From Fibrobacterota bacterium (lineage in GTDB: Bacteria; Fibrobacterota; Fibrobacteria; UBA11236): a DNA stretch of 58,860 nt. The stretch lies in the NCBI GenBank assembly GCA_028287465.1, contig JAQBPO010000007.1, positions 1-58,860 of the forward strand. Reading direction: 5' to 3'. A program made the position numbers and the translations under genes. The notes beneath the pieces were generated by a model. That model was not told the DNA's origin, ran no database searches, and saw only the letters and a program-made list of their open reading frames with translations. Positions 42,803-51,819 of this stretch are shown here, one piece after another (position 1 is the first letter of the stretch; each line of letters begins with the position of its first letter).

Positions 42803-45051
42803 GTTCACAGCCGGTGGACATCGACAATTGCCACCGCGAGCCCATCCATATCCCCGGACGGATCCAACCTCACGGGGTACTGGTGACTTTCAGGGAATCC
42901 GACCTGACCATCCTGCAGGCGAGCGAAAACCTCGCCGCCTATTTGGGATTCGAAGCCTCCCGTGCCGTGGGCGATTCCCTGGCCAGTATCCTTCCCGCCG
43001 ACTACATCGAGGATCTGAAATCGGCCTTGAAGGAGATCGATAAGGAGGAGCATCCCCGGTACGCTTTTTCAATGACGAGGAATCCCGGCGGGTCCCCGAT
43101 CCATATGGAGGCCATCGTCCACCGGATCCAAGGCGTGGTAGTCCTGGAATTGGATGCCGCCAAATCCAAGGGCGCGGTCGAGCTTCCCGCTTATTACCGG
43201 TTCCTGAAAAACCCATTGTCCGCCCTCAGCGATTCTTCGAATCTGGCTGACCTATGCCGATTGGCCGCCAAGGAGACCCGCTCCCTCACGGGATTCGACC
43301 GGGTCATGATCTACCGGTTCGATCGGGACTGGAACGGGTCCGTGATCGCGGAAGAGAAACCGCCCTCCCTGGAACCATTCCTGGGTTTACGCTATCCCGC
43401 TTCGGACATTCCCATCCAGGCGCGGAACCTGTATACCAGGAACTGGCTCCGGATCATTTCCGATGTCGGATATGAATCCGTACCCATCCAACCCATCCTG
43501 AATCCCGCCAACGGGCAGCCCTTGGACTTGAGCCACTCCGTATTGCGCAGCGTTTCCCCCATGCACATCGCCTATCTGAAGAACATGGGCGTGGGCGCCT
43601 CCATGTCCATCTCCATCATCAAGAACGGCGTGCTCTGGGGGCTCATCGCTTGCCACCATGCAACGCCGCGCTTTATCAGCCATGAGATGCGGCTGGCCTG
43701 CGAATTCCTGGGGCAGGCGTTCTCGCTCAGGCTGTCCTCCCTGGAAGTCCTCGAAGACGAGAGATACAGGCTCGGGCTTAAATCCCTGCAGCAGGAATTC
43801 CGGAATTCCATGGCCCTGGAGCCCGACTTCCTGGATGGACTCGTCAAGCATAAGCCGAATCTCAAGGATTTCGCGGACGCCGGCGGAGCCGCAATCCTAT
43901 ACGATGGGAAATGCCGGTTGGTGGGGAATTGCCCGAGGGAAGCCGAGGTGCGGGAATTGGCCGCTTGGCTGGACGGCCAAGCGACCGACCCCGTCTATGC
44001 CACCGACTCCCTTCCGAAAGCCTATCCCCCGGCCGAAGCGTTTTCCGCCGTCGCCAGCGGGTTGCTGGCCATCGCCATTCCTACCACGACGAACAATTAC
44101 CTCATGTGGTTCAAGCCCGAGGTTCTGCAAACGGTCAATTGGGCCGGCAACCCCGAAAAGCCCGTTGAGATCGCCCCGGATGGTTCGCACCTGTCCCCCA
44201 GGCGGTCTTTCGCTATTTGGAAGGAAACGGTCCTGCTCACCTCCTTGGCGTGGCAAAAGCACGACCTGGAGGCCGCGTTGGAAATCAAGAACAGCTTAGT
44301 CGCCCTGGCCTTGAAAAGGACCGCCGAAGATCTCTCGGCCAGCAATGCCGAGCTGGACGCCTTCGCCTACATCGCGTCCCATGATTTGAAGGAGCCTTTA
44401 CGGGGGATCCGGACTTATTCCCGGTATCTGGCGACCGATTTCGGGGAAAAGCTGGGCGAAGCCGGAATGGGCAGGGTAAACACCATAAGCCGCCTGGCCG
44501 AGCGTATGGAGTCCTTGATCCATTCGCTCTTCGAATTCTCCAGGCTGGGCAAGGTCCATCTGAGCCGGGGCAAGGTCGACCTCGATAAAATAGTGGAGGA
44601 CGTCCTGGAGCGGTTGAGCGTCTCCATCGAAGAGCACAAGGCCGTGGTGACGATAGCACGGCCCTTGCCCACCGTGGAATGCGATCGCATCCGCGTCGGT
44701 GAGATTTTCAGTAATCTCATTTCGAACGCCCTTAAATACAATGATAAGGCCGAAAAGCGGATCGAGATCGGTTTCCAGGCCGGATCGGATCCCGCCTCGG
44801 ATGCGATACCCGTATTCTTCGTCAAGGACAATGGCCTCGGCATTCCCGAACGCCATTTCGACACCGTTTTCAAGATGTTCAAGCGCCTGCATGGACGGGA
44901 TCAGTTCGGCGGGGGCGCTGGAGCCGGGTTGGCCATCGTCCGGAAAATAGTCGGTACCCATGGGGGCCGTATCTGGCTCGAATCCGAGCCCGGCCACGGC
45001 ACCACTTTTTACTTTACCTTACAGGGCCGGGCCACCCGGATAGAGGCCTAG
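42799..45051 (+). CDS. bphP: Bacteriophytochrome sensor histidine kinase
   Basis: This 750-residue red/far-red photoreceptor is built as PAS (about 10-125), GAF (about 140-310), PHY (about 320-490), HisKA and HATPase. Cys11 in DIDNCHREP is the biliverdin attachment site of bacterial phytochromes. The GAF domain has PASDIP (200-205) and the PHY tongue has PRRSF (467-471). His528 in FAYIASHDLKEPLRG is the autophosphorylation site. The ATP lid reads DNGLGIPE and GAGAGLAIV, with a Gly-rich G2 box. Biliverdin is made by the upstream heme oxygenase. The start at 42799 overlaps that gene's stop. Output probably goes to the hybrid kinase next door. Confidence 0.93.
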   Translation: MSSQPVDIDNCHREPIHIPGRIQPHGVLVTFRESDLTILQASENLAAYLGFEASRAVGDSLASILPADYIEDLKSALKEIDKEEHPRYAFSMTRNPGGSPIHMEAIVHRIQGVVVLELDAAKSKGAVELPAYYRFLKNPLSALSDSSNLADLCRLAAKETRSLTGFDRVMIYRFDRDWNGSVIAEEKPPSLEPFLGLRYPASDIPIQARNLYTRNWLRIISDVGYESVPIQPILNPANGQPLDLSHSVLRSVSPMHIAYLKNMGVGASMSISIIKNGVLWGLIACHHATPRFISHEMRLACEFLGQAFSLRLSSLEVLEDERYRLGLKSLQQEFRNSMALEPDFLDGLVKHKPNLKDFADAGGAAILYDGKCRLVGNCPREAEVRELAAWLDGQATDPVYATDSLPKAYPPAEAFSAVASGLLAIAIPTTTNNYLMWFKPEVLQTVNWAGNPEKPVEIAPDGSHLSPRRSFAIWKETVLLTSLAWQKHDLEAALEIKNSLVALALKRTAEDLSASNAELDAFAYIASHDLKEPLRGIRTYSRYLATDFGEKLGEAGMGRVNTISRLAERMESLIHSLFEFSRLGKVHLSRGKVDLDKIVEDVLERLSVSIEEHKAVVTIARPLPTVECDRIRVGEIFSNLISNALKYNDKAEKRIEIGFQAGSDPASDAIPVFFVKDNGLGIPERHFDTVFKMFKRLHGRDQFGGGAGAGLAIVRKIVGTHGGRIWLESEPGHGTTFYFTLQGRATRIEA

Positions 45052-45062
45052 GCGAAAGGCAT

Positions 45063-47057
45063 ATGTCGAAAAATTCCATAAAAATCCTCATCATAGACGA
45101 TAGCCCCGAGGATCGGGAGGTCCTCAAGCGATTCCTGGAAGAGGACGACCAGGTCTCGTATGAAATCCTGGAAGGGGATTACGGTGAACAGGGGATCCAG
45201 CTTTGCCTCCTGGAGAAACCGGATTGCGTCCTGCTCGACTACCAGTTGCCGGACATGGATGGACTGGAAGTCCTGGATCAAATCGCGGATAAAAAAGCCC
45301 TCAGCCGATTCCCCGTCATCATGATTACGGGTTCCGGGGATGAGGTCACGGCCGTAAAAGCCATGAAAAGCGGCGCCTTCGATTACCTGGTCAAAGAACG
45401 GATCACGGCGGGGAGCCTTAAGAAGGTCATCCGCCAGGCTCTGGAGAAAATCCAGACCAACCTCAAGCTCGAAGAGCGGACCTTCATCCTGAAAATGAAG
45501 AACCAGGAGATGCAGCGCCTATCCAGCAAACTGCAAAAGGTCCTGGAATCGAATATCATGGGCGTGTTCTTCTGGAACAAGGACGGGATAATCATCGATG
45601 CGAACGCGGCGTTCCATTCCTTGTTGGGATACGGCCCGGGCGAATTGCTCGCAACGCCTACAAGATGGCGGGACCTGACCGTGGGGGAGATGGATTACCG
45701 GAATGAAGCCGGGCTCCGTACCCTGGCGGATACGGGAACCATGGAGCCTTATGAGCAATTGCTCCTCCACAAAAACGGCAATCAGGTGGACGTCTACCTC
45801 GGATTCGCTTTCCTGGAAGGTCCGGAAGGGGAGAGCGTTGCTTTCTGCCTGGACATAACCCAACGCAAGAAATTCGAGCATGCGCTCCGCCAAAGCGAAA
45901 ATCAACTCCGGCAGTCCCAAAAGATGGAGGCGGTCGGGAAACTGGCGGGCGGCATCGCCCATGACTTCAACAATCTCTTGACCTCGATCACGGGCTTTAC
46001 CTCGCTTTCCCGGGCCTCGCTGGAAGCCTCCCACCCGGTGCAGGAATACCTGCAAGAGGTCGCGAAGGCGGCGGAAAGGGCCGCGGCCTTGACGCACCAG
46101 CTGCTCGCCTATAGCCGGAAACAGGTCATCGCCCCCAAGGTCTCGAATCTCAATGATATCGTATCCAACATGGACAAGATGTTGCAAAGGGTGATCGGGG
46201 AGGACATCGACCTCCTCACCGTTCCCGGCAAGGACCTTTGGCTGACGAGGATCGATCCGGGCCAATTGGAGCAGGTCATCCTGAACCTGGCCATCAATGC
46301 GCGCGACGCCATGCCCAAGGGCGGGAAGCTGGTGATTGAAACCGCCAATGCGCAGATCAAAGCCTTCCAGCCCGGAATGCCCGCCGAGATGGCGCCCGGC
46401 CCCTACATCCGCTTGGCCATCTCGGATACCGGCGCAGGGATGTCCCAAGCGATCCAGGAACAAATCTTCGAGCCTTTCTTCACGACCAAACCGGTGGGGC
46501 ACGGAACCGGTCTGGGGCTTTCCATGGTTGATGGAATCATCAAGCAGAGCGGAGGCCACATCCTGGTTTCCAGTTCACCGGGCCAAGGGGCGTCCTTCAA
46601 AATCTACCTGCCGCGACTCCCTGCCGACCAAGAGGCCGTGGAGCCGATTGCCGGTCCATCGGTGGAAGCCGCCCGACCCGGAAAGGAAGCCGTCTTGGTG
46701 GTGGAGGATGAGGATACGGTCCGGAGGCTCGTCAAACATGTTTTGCAGACCTATGGATACAACGTATTGGAAGCGGCGAACGGCGTGGAAGCGGAAAAGC
46801 TGGCGTCGGATCCGGGTTTGACGATAGACCTGCTCCTCACGGATGTCATCATGTCCCATATGGGAGGACGGGAGCTCGCCCAGAAACTCATGAAGTCCCG
46901 GCCGGGCATCAAGGTCATGTACATGTCCGGATATACCGATGATGCGATCGTGCAGCACGGGGTCCTGGAGTCCACGGCGTACTTTATCCAGAAGCCCTTT
47001 TCGCCCCAAAGCCTGTTGCTGAAAATCAGGGAGGTCCTGGAAACTGTTGAAGCCTGA
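45063..47057 (+). CDS. Hybrid kinase: REC-PAS-HisKA-HATPase-REC
   Basis: The 664-residue cytoplasmic protein has two receiver domains around a kinase. The N-terminal REC (about 7-130) has the acceptor Asp59 in [14 protein letters not shown] short coiled coil leads to a PAS domain (about 160-270: [20 protein letters not shown]), the HisKA with His300 in [13 protein letters not shown], the HATPase ([26 protein letters not shown]), and a C-terminal REC (about 540-660) with Asp594 in LLLTDVIM. It starts 11 bp after bphP and so should be co-expressed. Phosphate probably moves from BphP to Asp59 and controls the second kinase; no DNA-binding output is adjacent. Confidence 0.9.
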   Translation: MSKNSIKILIIDDSPEDREVLKRFLEEDDQVSYEILEGDYGEQGIQLCLLEKPDCVLLDYQLPDMDGLEVLDQIADKKALSRFPVIMITGSGDEVTAVKAMKSGAFDYLVKERITAGSLKKVIRQALEKIQTNLKLEERTFILKMKNQEMQRLSSKLQKVLESNIMGVFFWNKDGIIIDANAAFHSLLGYGPGELLATPTRWRDLTVGEMDYRNEAGLRTLADTGTMEPYEQLLLHKNGNQVDVYLGFAFLEGPEGESVAFCLDITQRKKFEHALRQSENQLRQSQKMEAVGKLAGGIAHDFNNLLTSITGFTSLSRASLEASHPVQEYLQEVAKAAERAAALTHQLLAYSRKQVIAPKVSNLNDIVSNMDKMLQRVIGEDIDLLTVPGKDLWLTRIDPGQLEQVILNLAINARDAMPKGGKLVIETANAQIKAFQPGMPAEMAPGPYIRLAISDTGAGMSQAIQEQIFEPFFTTKPVGHGTGLGLSMVDGIIKQSGGHILVSSSPGQGASFKIYLPRLPADQEAVEPIAGPSVEAARPGKEAVLVVEDEDTVRRLVKHVLQTYGYNVLEAANGVEAEKLASDPGLTIDLLLTDVIMSHMGGRELAQKLMKSRPGIKVMYMSGYTDDAIVQHGVLESTAYFIQKPFSPQSLLLKIREVLETVEA

Positions 47058-47069
47058 CGGCCGGGATCC

Positions 47070-47179
47070 TAATGGTTTCAAAGCAGGCGCAACCGGCCTG
47101 AGGACCTCCGGGATAGACGTAATCGACCTTCAGGTCGAATCATCCTTGAACCCCTGGACGAGGAGCGGATGAACATGGT
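47070..47179. repeat. Chimeric scar joining copies of two distant genes
   Basis: Bases 47070-47154 repeat 48598-48683 (inside a lipoprotein gene) with only two substitutions and one missing base. From 47148 to 47174 the sequence is identical to 38829-38855 (inside the DinB-like gene), with partial match for a few bases more. The two matches overlap at GAACCCC, present at both source sites. The segment codes for no complete protein, and it sits in the 241-bp gap between the hybrid kinase and a DUF1080-type gene. Confidence 0.85.
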
Positions 47180-47298
47180 CCCGGCGTGATGGCAAAACGG
47201 TGCCGCGCCCTCGCGATGCCGTTTACCGAATGTTTACCCAGATAATCCCTGCCTAGGGGAAAATTCCGGCTACCTTCCCTTCCGGGGGGATTCCATAC

Positions 47299-48414
47299 AT
47301 GCACCGTAATGCCTTTTTCTCGAGCAGCCTGCTTTGCCTTGCCACCTTCATGCCTGTCCTTGCCGGGCCGGACGATACGGTATGGACGCCGCTGTTCAAC
47401 GGCGCCGATATGAAGGATTGGGACATCAAGGTCATGGGCTACCCGCTGAACGTGGACTCCAAGAATACCTGGCGCGTAACGAACGGCGCCATCGAAGTGA
47501 ACTATTCCAACCTTACCGATTGGACCGGTGAGCCTTGGTCCCATGCCGAATACAAGGTAAGGCCGTATTCCCATTACCTGCTCAGGGTGGAGTACCAGTT
47601 CTACGGGACCCAGGTTCCCGGCGCGCCCGCCTATGCCAACGAGAACAGCGGCATCATGCTCCATTCCCAGAAGCTTTCCACCATGGCCGTGAACCAGAAC
47701 TGGCCCATCAGCCTCGAGAACCAGTTGCTCGGGCCCAAAAGCGGGGAGGGGACAGGCTCTTCGAACCTGTGCACCCCGGGCACGGCCGTGCATAACGCCA
47801 ACGGGACCTTGAACAACGATCACTGCATCCGCGCGGCGGCCAATACGCGCACGGTGGCGCCGCTTTGGACCCTGTCAACGTCCCTGGTGCTGGGGGATTC
47901 CGTCATCAAGCAGTACATCGAAGGGAAACTGGTCCTGACCTATTACAAGCCGGTCCAATATGAAGGCGTCGTTTCCAACAATACGGTCAAGATCGTGAAC
48001 AATACGCCCCTGACTTCGGGGTATATCCAGCTCCAATCCGAATCCGCGCCCATCCGGTTCCGGAAGGTGGAATTGGCGAACCTGGAAGGGTGCAAGACGC
48101 CGGCCTCGCCCAACTACAAGTCCTACTATATCAAGCATGATCCGGCCGCCTGCAATGCCGTATCGATCGGCCCGGATCGGAAGCCTCCGACCGGCAGCCT
48201 GGAATTCCATTCCGGCGAGGGCGCCTTGGTCGCGGATTTCGCCGGAGACTACGGGTTGGAAATCCGCGACCTGGCGGGAGAGCGCGTCTGGTCCGGGAAG
48301 GGACGGGGCCGGCAGGCTTTCGCGCTCGGCTCCATCGGCCGACCCGGTCTTTATTTCGTGATCTTGAGGCAGGCCGGGCAAGTCCCTATGCGGAAAGCGG
48401 TTTGCCTCCCTTGA
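47299..48414 (+). CDS. Secreted DUF1080-type protein with sorting-type tail (second copy)
   Basis: The 371-residue protein has a signal peptide (about 1-22, ending PVLAG). A DUF1080 domain (about 25-265) includes WTPLFNGADMKDWDIKV, TWRVTNGAIEVNYSN, YLLRVEYQFYG, NSGIMLHSQ, WPISLENQLLG and SGYIQLQSESAPIRFRKVEL, a closer match to canonical DUF1080 than the other copy. The final 65 residues (YGLEIRDLAGERVWSG to RPGLYFVILR) resemble type IX sorting tails. The family acts on oxidised disaccharides and glycosides; the substrate here is unknown. It is monocistronic, follows a chimeric scar and is convergent with a small lipoprotein gene. Confidence 0.85.
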   Translation: MHRNAFFSSSLLCLATFMPVLAGPDDTVWTPLFNGADMKDWDIKVMGYPLNVDSKNTWRVTNGAIEVNYSNLTDWTGEPWSHAEYKVRPYSHYLLRVEYQFYGTQVPGAPAYANENSGIMLHSQKLSTMAVNQNWPISLENQLLGPKSGEGTGSSNLCTPGTAVHNANGTLNNDHCIRAAANTRTVAPLWTLSTSLVLGDSVIKQYIEGKLVLTYYKPVQYEGVVSNNTVKIVNNTPLTSGYIQLQSESAPIRFRKVELANLEGCKTPASPNYKSYYIKHDPAACNAVSIGPDRKPPTGSLEFHSGEGALVADFAGDYGLEIRDLAGERVWSGKGRGRQAFALGSIGRPGLYFVILRQAGQVPMRKAVCLP

Positions 48415-48502
48415 GGCGATAGAGAGGCGGCTTTACGGGGCGGCGGAAAGGGGCTTTGCCGCCTTGATGGAAATCCCTTCATCGGGATCGGACGATTCCG
48501 GA

Positions 48503-48937
48503 TTACGGGTTGGGCGCCCGCAGGGTGAAGGTGAATCCATTGAATTCCACGCGCCGGATCAACATCAAGTCATGGTCCGTGGATTTTGCGGTAAGGGTAA
48601 TGGTTTCGAAGCACGCGCAACCGGCCTGAGGACCTCCGGGATAGACGTAATCGACCTTCAGGGTCGAATCATCCTTGAACCCCGTTCTTTCTTCATGGGT
48701 CGTTTTGCAAGGTACGCCTGCCTTGAAGGTTCCCTGCAGGCTGTCCTTGGAGGCGAAGATCAGGATTCCATTGGAGTCCAGGGAGGCCTTATCGGATGCG
48801 GATTCCTTGGGCGCGGCCTCTTCGCATATCCCATGCGTACTGATTTGCGAGGAGCTCTTGGCGTTATCCGACATGCACCCCACGAAAGGAAGCAGAAATA
48901 AAACCGATAGGCTACCCATACGCATAAGATTCCCCAT
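48503..48937 (-). CDS. Small predicted lipoprotein, function unknown
   Basis: The 144-residue protein has a lipobox FLLPFVGC (Cys21). The mature part contains four further Cys (HGICEEA, GVPCKTT, AGCACFE) and beta-like stretches (LKVDYVYPGG, VEFNGFTFTLR). The start at 48937 abuts the upstream gene's stop (TGAATG); an internal ATG at 48925 has a better ribosome site (GGGGA five bases before). The segment GFKDDSTLKVDYVYPGG to CFETITL is duplicated, out of context, at 47070-47154. It is the last gene of a leftward group with the DUF6345 gene. No family is recognised. Confidence 0.68.
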   Translation of the reverse strand: MGNLMRMGSLSVLFLLPFVGCMSDNAKSSSQISTHGICEEAAPKESASDKASLDSNGILIFASKDSLQGTFKAGVPCKTTHEERTGFKDDSTLKVDYVYPGGPQAGCACFETITLTAKSTDHDLMLIRRVEFNGFTFTLRAPNP

Positions 48938-49918
48938 TCACTTAACCAGTTGATCGAATAAAGATACATCCTGGTATGGATTGAAGACCACGCCGCCCTC
49001 GTATTCGACTTTCGAGATAAAGGAGAACCCGGGAGTGATCAATATCTTACCGTTTTGCGTATCGAGGATCCAGGCCAATGCGAGGCCATCGAGCGAGCCC
49101 TTCACCGGGCGGCGTTGCGCTGTACTATTGGAAATGTCGGGAATGTTCTCGACATAGGACCGGGCTTCCGAAACCACCTCATCAAGGCTCCTTTTGGCCC
49201 GGCCGGAGTAAAGGGCGGACACCGCTGGATTGGCCTTGAATACCGGCCACTTGGCGCGAACCTTTATGATTTTCCCGTCATGATTCATCCTCAGGTACAC
49301 GAAAGAGGCATTGCCGCGCACCAGCCCTCCCCGAAATATCCTGCGATATCGGAGATCAAGGGTGGATTGGCAGCCGTTGACGTAGGTTATTTCGTGATTA
49401 TCGAATTCAACCGCGCCATTCATGTCCACCAGGGCCTGCTCCGCAATGGCTTTGTATCGATCAAGGTCCGCCAGGAAATCGAATTGGGTGTCCGTCGGTG
49501 GAGGAAGCAGATTATCCAAGGTGTCTTGCTTCTCATCCTGGATCACGAGCTCGTCCTCGGATATCTTCTCCTTTTTGTCCGAAAGGGATTTTATCCTGTT
49601 CCTGAATTTCCTGCTTAGTTGCGCATAGGTGGATGAGTCGTGCTCTAATGCGAAAACCAGGCATTTTCTCCCATTCCAATCCGCCATCGACGCGACCGTG
49701 CCCATTTCATTCGGAGATTGGATGGCCGTGCCCAATGATCCATATGCCTGCGCTTTCGCTTTGAGGCTCGATTTATGGATATTGCCGGACCCTTTTTTGA
49801 AATCTTCGACCATGGCGGTGACATTCTGGTCCACCGTGACGGGAATGGCGGCCAAGCAGAGCGAAGGCAGAATCAGGCTTAAGGTTATGATGAAATGCAT
49901 GATGTTCTCCAGTTTCAA
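48938..49918 (-). CDS. Secreted protein of unknown function, partner of the DUF6345 gene
   Basis: The 326-residue protein has a signal peptide (about 1-24, ending CLAAIP). The middle has a charged helical segment (about 95-170: LSRKFRNRIKSLSDKKEKIS, FDFLADLDRYKAIAEQALVD), then a C-terminal alpha/beta part (LDLRYRRIFRGGLV, FVYLRMNHDGKIIKVRAKWP, LALAWILDTQNGKILITPGF). The mature start, IPVTVDQNVTA, matches the mature start of its neighbour (VPVYLDQNTNT). The DUF6345 gene ends one base before this one begins, and the lipoprotein gene follows without a gap, so all three are one operon. An inhibitor, propeptide-like or substrate role is possible but unproven. Confidence 0.68.
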   Translation of the reverse strand: MKLENIMHFIITLSLILPSLCLAAIPVTVDQNVTAMVEDFKKGSGNIHKSSLKAKAQAYGSLGTAIQSPNEMGTVASMADWNGRKCLVFALEHDSSTYAQLSRKFRNRIKSLSDKKEKISEDELVIQDEKQDTLDNLLPPPTDTQFDFLADLDRYKAIAEQALVDMNGAVEFDNHEITYVNGCQSTLDLRYRRIFRGGLVRGNASFVYLRMNHDGKIIKVRAKWPVFKANPAVSALYSGRAKRSLDEVVSEARSYVENIPDISNSTAQRRPVKGSLDGLALAWILDTQNGKILITPGFSFISKVEYEGGVVFNPYQDVSLFDQLVK

Positions 49919-49919
49919 A

Positions 49920-50786
49920 TCAATAAGTCGGAGTGCCGTATATGCTGTAGATAAACCTGAGTTGGCTTACCGGGACGTCTCCATTCCAGGTGTTCGCCAC
50001 ACGCTCTTGGTGCCCCATAAATACCGTGGCTCCCTGCCATCCCGAAACGACGTTATATACGGCAGCGGGCGCATTCCCGAACCCGCCTTGGGCATATTGG
50101 ATATCGAGATTCGCTTCCGACCAGGAATCCCATAGGCCTTTGTTGTTCGGCCTCGCCCATTTCGCGGCGAAATTCTCGTACTTGGTTTCTGAGCGATGGT
50201 GGCTGCAGCACCCGCCGAAGCAATAGCAGTTATATGGATTGATATAGTACCACATATCCGATTCGTATCCAAAGACGGCATGCAGTCCATTGAACATCGG
50301 TCGATAAAAATTGGGATCATGATTAATGAGGAATTGGCAAAAATCGGCGAAAACCCATCGGGTCCAACCTCCATAGGATCTGGAACCCGGCTTTAGGGAG
50401 CTCTGCTCGTAGGTGGCGAATCCGGGGGCCTTTCCGGTGTAAACCCCGGGCGAACTCGCTACCCAGCCATGGCCCGAGAAGAAGACCATTTCATAATTAT
50501 TCATGAAGCCGTCGTTTACCAGGGTGCTGTAGGTCACCGAAGCATCCCTTCTATCGGTGCGGCTGACGGTTACGCTCGGATAATAGGAATTGAGGTTGGC
50601 TTTCAGATTATTAGCGAAGGCGTCTCCATGCGAATGGGAACGGATAGGCGAAGCCATGGCCGGGTTATAGGTCTCTATGGTATTGGTGTTCTGATCCAGG
50701 TATACCGGAACGCCGTAATACGGCGTCACGCCTGCGCAGATTCCAATCAAGCCGGCCGGCAATAAAATGAATATCGGGAATCTCAT
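49920..50786 (-). CDS. Secreted DUF6345-like protein with caspase-type His/Cys pair
   Basis: The 288-residue protein has a signal peptide (about 1-20). The core resembles clan CD (caspase/gingipain) peptidases: a hydrophobic strand ending in the His motif, EMVFFSGHGW (His106), and a second strand ending in the Cys motif, WVFADFCQFL (Cys150), then GLHAVFGYESDMWYY. This layout is that of DUF6345-type proteins, and I infer a Cys-protease-like fold; activity is not known. A Cys/His-rich insert (NPYNCYCFGGCCSHH) could bind metal or form disulfides. It heads a three-gene leftward operon. A CACCA-N7-TGGTG site lies 133 bp upstream. The substrate is unknown. Confidence 0.7.
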   Translation of the reverse strand: MRFPIFILLPAGLIGICAGVTPYYGVPVYLDQNTNTIETYNPAMASPIRSHSHGDAFANNLKANLNSYYPSVTVSRTDRRDASVTYSTLVNDGFMNNYEMVFFSGHGWVASSPGVYTGKAPGFATYEQSSLKPGSRSYGGWTRWVFADFCQFLINHDPNFYRPMFNGLHAVFGYESDMWYYINPYNCYCFGGCCSHHRSETKYENFAAKWARPNNKGLWDSWSEANLDIQYAQGGFGNAPAAVYNVVSGWQGATVFMGHQERVANTWNGDVPVSQLRFIYSIYGTPTY

Positions 50787-51111
50787 TCCTTTTCCTTTTC
50801 CTTTGGCCCGAGTTCCGGTAAAACCGGATGGTCAAGGCGCGGGTTCAACTTATCAAGACCAGCGATTAAGTCAACCCCTTTCCATTTAGACCCGGCAATA
50901 CCGAAGCCAATCGCCAATGCACCACGTAAAATGGTGACAAAAATCACTACCGGCGAACGGAGGTGGAGGGGAAAAACGAGGCCGCGTTCGAAATGCCATT
51001 CGATAGCCCGCCCTTAAGCCTTCATTTTTCCTGTGTTTCGCAACCCCGAAAGAAGCTTTATTAGAAGAGAGTACCCGCGCGCGGACCGGCTCCTTGTAAA
51101 GGAATTCGCCT
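50787..51111. other. Divergent gap between DUF6345 operon and HTH membrane gene, 325 bp
   Basis: This carries the second CACCA-N7-TGGTG site (50920-50936) and, on the leftward strand, GTGATTTTTGTCAC overlapping its flank as a further inverted repeat. The right end holds AAAGGA, the ribosome site of the gene at 51112. No gene is supported. Confidence 0.45.
50920..50936. promoter_or_regulatory. Candidate operator site 2, CACCA-N7-TGGTG
   Basis: CACCACGTAAAATGGTG lies 133 bp upstream of the leftward DUF6345 operon and 175 bp upstream of the rightward gene at 51112. Outer bases are G and A. It differs from site 3 (55347) at one inner position only. Confidence 0.6.
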
Positions 51112-51819
51112 ATGGCCTTCTCCCTATCCCTTCCCCTCTTCCGCCCCAAATCCCGCCTGCCGGACCTGTCCGGCCGGATGATGCTGGGCCTTGGCCTGGG
51201 GGGAGTGGCCGCCGTGGCCGCCGCCTTCGGCGCCTACCGCGTCCGGTCCTTGCGCCGGGGTACCCTTCTCGCGGCCCCCATCCGCCTCCTGGCCGCGCCG
51301 GAACCCCAGGCGACCTGGACGCAAGCCGGGTCGTCCGGGTCCCGCGCGAAAGCGGATGCCAACCGGGTAGAAGCGGCACCGCTTGAGGAAACGGATCCGG
51401 AGATAACCAGCCAGGAATGGGCCTCCGGCGGCGCGCCCATGGACACGTTGATCCCGGGATCTTATGCCGTGCCGGACATGGACTCTTCCGCAGCCCGTGA
51501 AACCACCCCCAACCTGCCCATCTCCACCGGCCCCCTGGGCGATCCGGATCTGGCCATGCCCGCCGCATCGGACTCCGGGACGGAGCCCCTGGGGGAACCC
51601 TGGCTCGAGACCCTGCGGACGGCCATGGAACGGAAGCCCCTGCAGTTCGGCTTCGACAAGAGCGTGTGGAACGCGCCCCTGCTCGCCGAATACTTGATGC
51701 GCACCCATGGCATCAATGTGCCCGTGCCCCGCATCCGCGCGGCCCTCAAGGACATGGGCTACCAATGGAAGAATACCCGCTACGCCCGCGTCCGCAATGG
51801 GAATGCGCAGGAGCCGTAA
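51112..51819 (+). CDS. Membrane-anchored protein with a transposase-type winged helix
   Basis: The 235-residue protein has one membrane helix near the N-terminus (about 22-44, MMLGLGLGGVAAVAAAFGA) followed by a basic stretch, then a long Pro/Ala/Glu-rich, probably disordered segment (about 60-160). The C-terminal 60 residues (KPLQFGFDKSVWNAPLLAEY, INVPVPRIRAALKDMGYQW) match the winged helix found at the N-terminus of IS630-type transposases. No catalytic transposase domain is present, so this looks like a DNA-binding module recruited to the membrane. AAAGGA lies eight bases before the ATG. Its end overlaps the next gene by 23 bp. Confidence 0.65.
   Translation: MAFSLSLPLFRPKSRLPDLSGRMMLGLGLGGVAAVAAAFGAYRVRSLRRGTLLAAPIRLLAAPEPQATWTQAGSSGSRAKADANRVEAAPLEETDPEITSQEWASGGAPMDTLIPGSYAVPDMDSSAARETTPNLPISTGPLGDPDLAMPAASDSGTEPLGEPWLETLRTAMERKPLQFGFDKSVWNAPLLAEYLMRTHGINVPVPRIRAALKDMGYQWKNTRYARVRNGNAQEP

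Noticed and set aside
48440-48463. Possible terminator between the convergent genes at 48.4-48.5 kb
   Set aside because: GGCGGC and GCCGCC can pair but with a 12-nt loop and no T-run on either side, so it is too weak to call.
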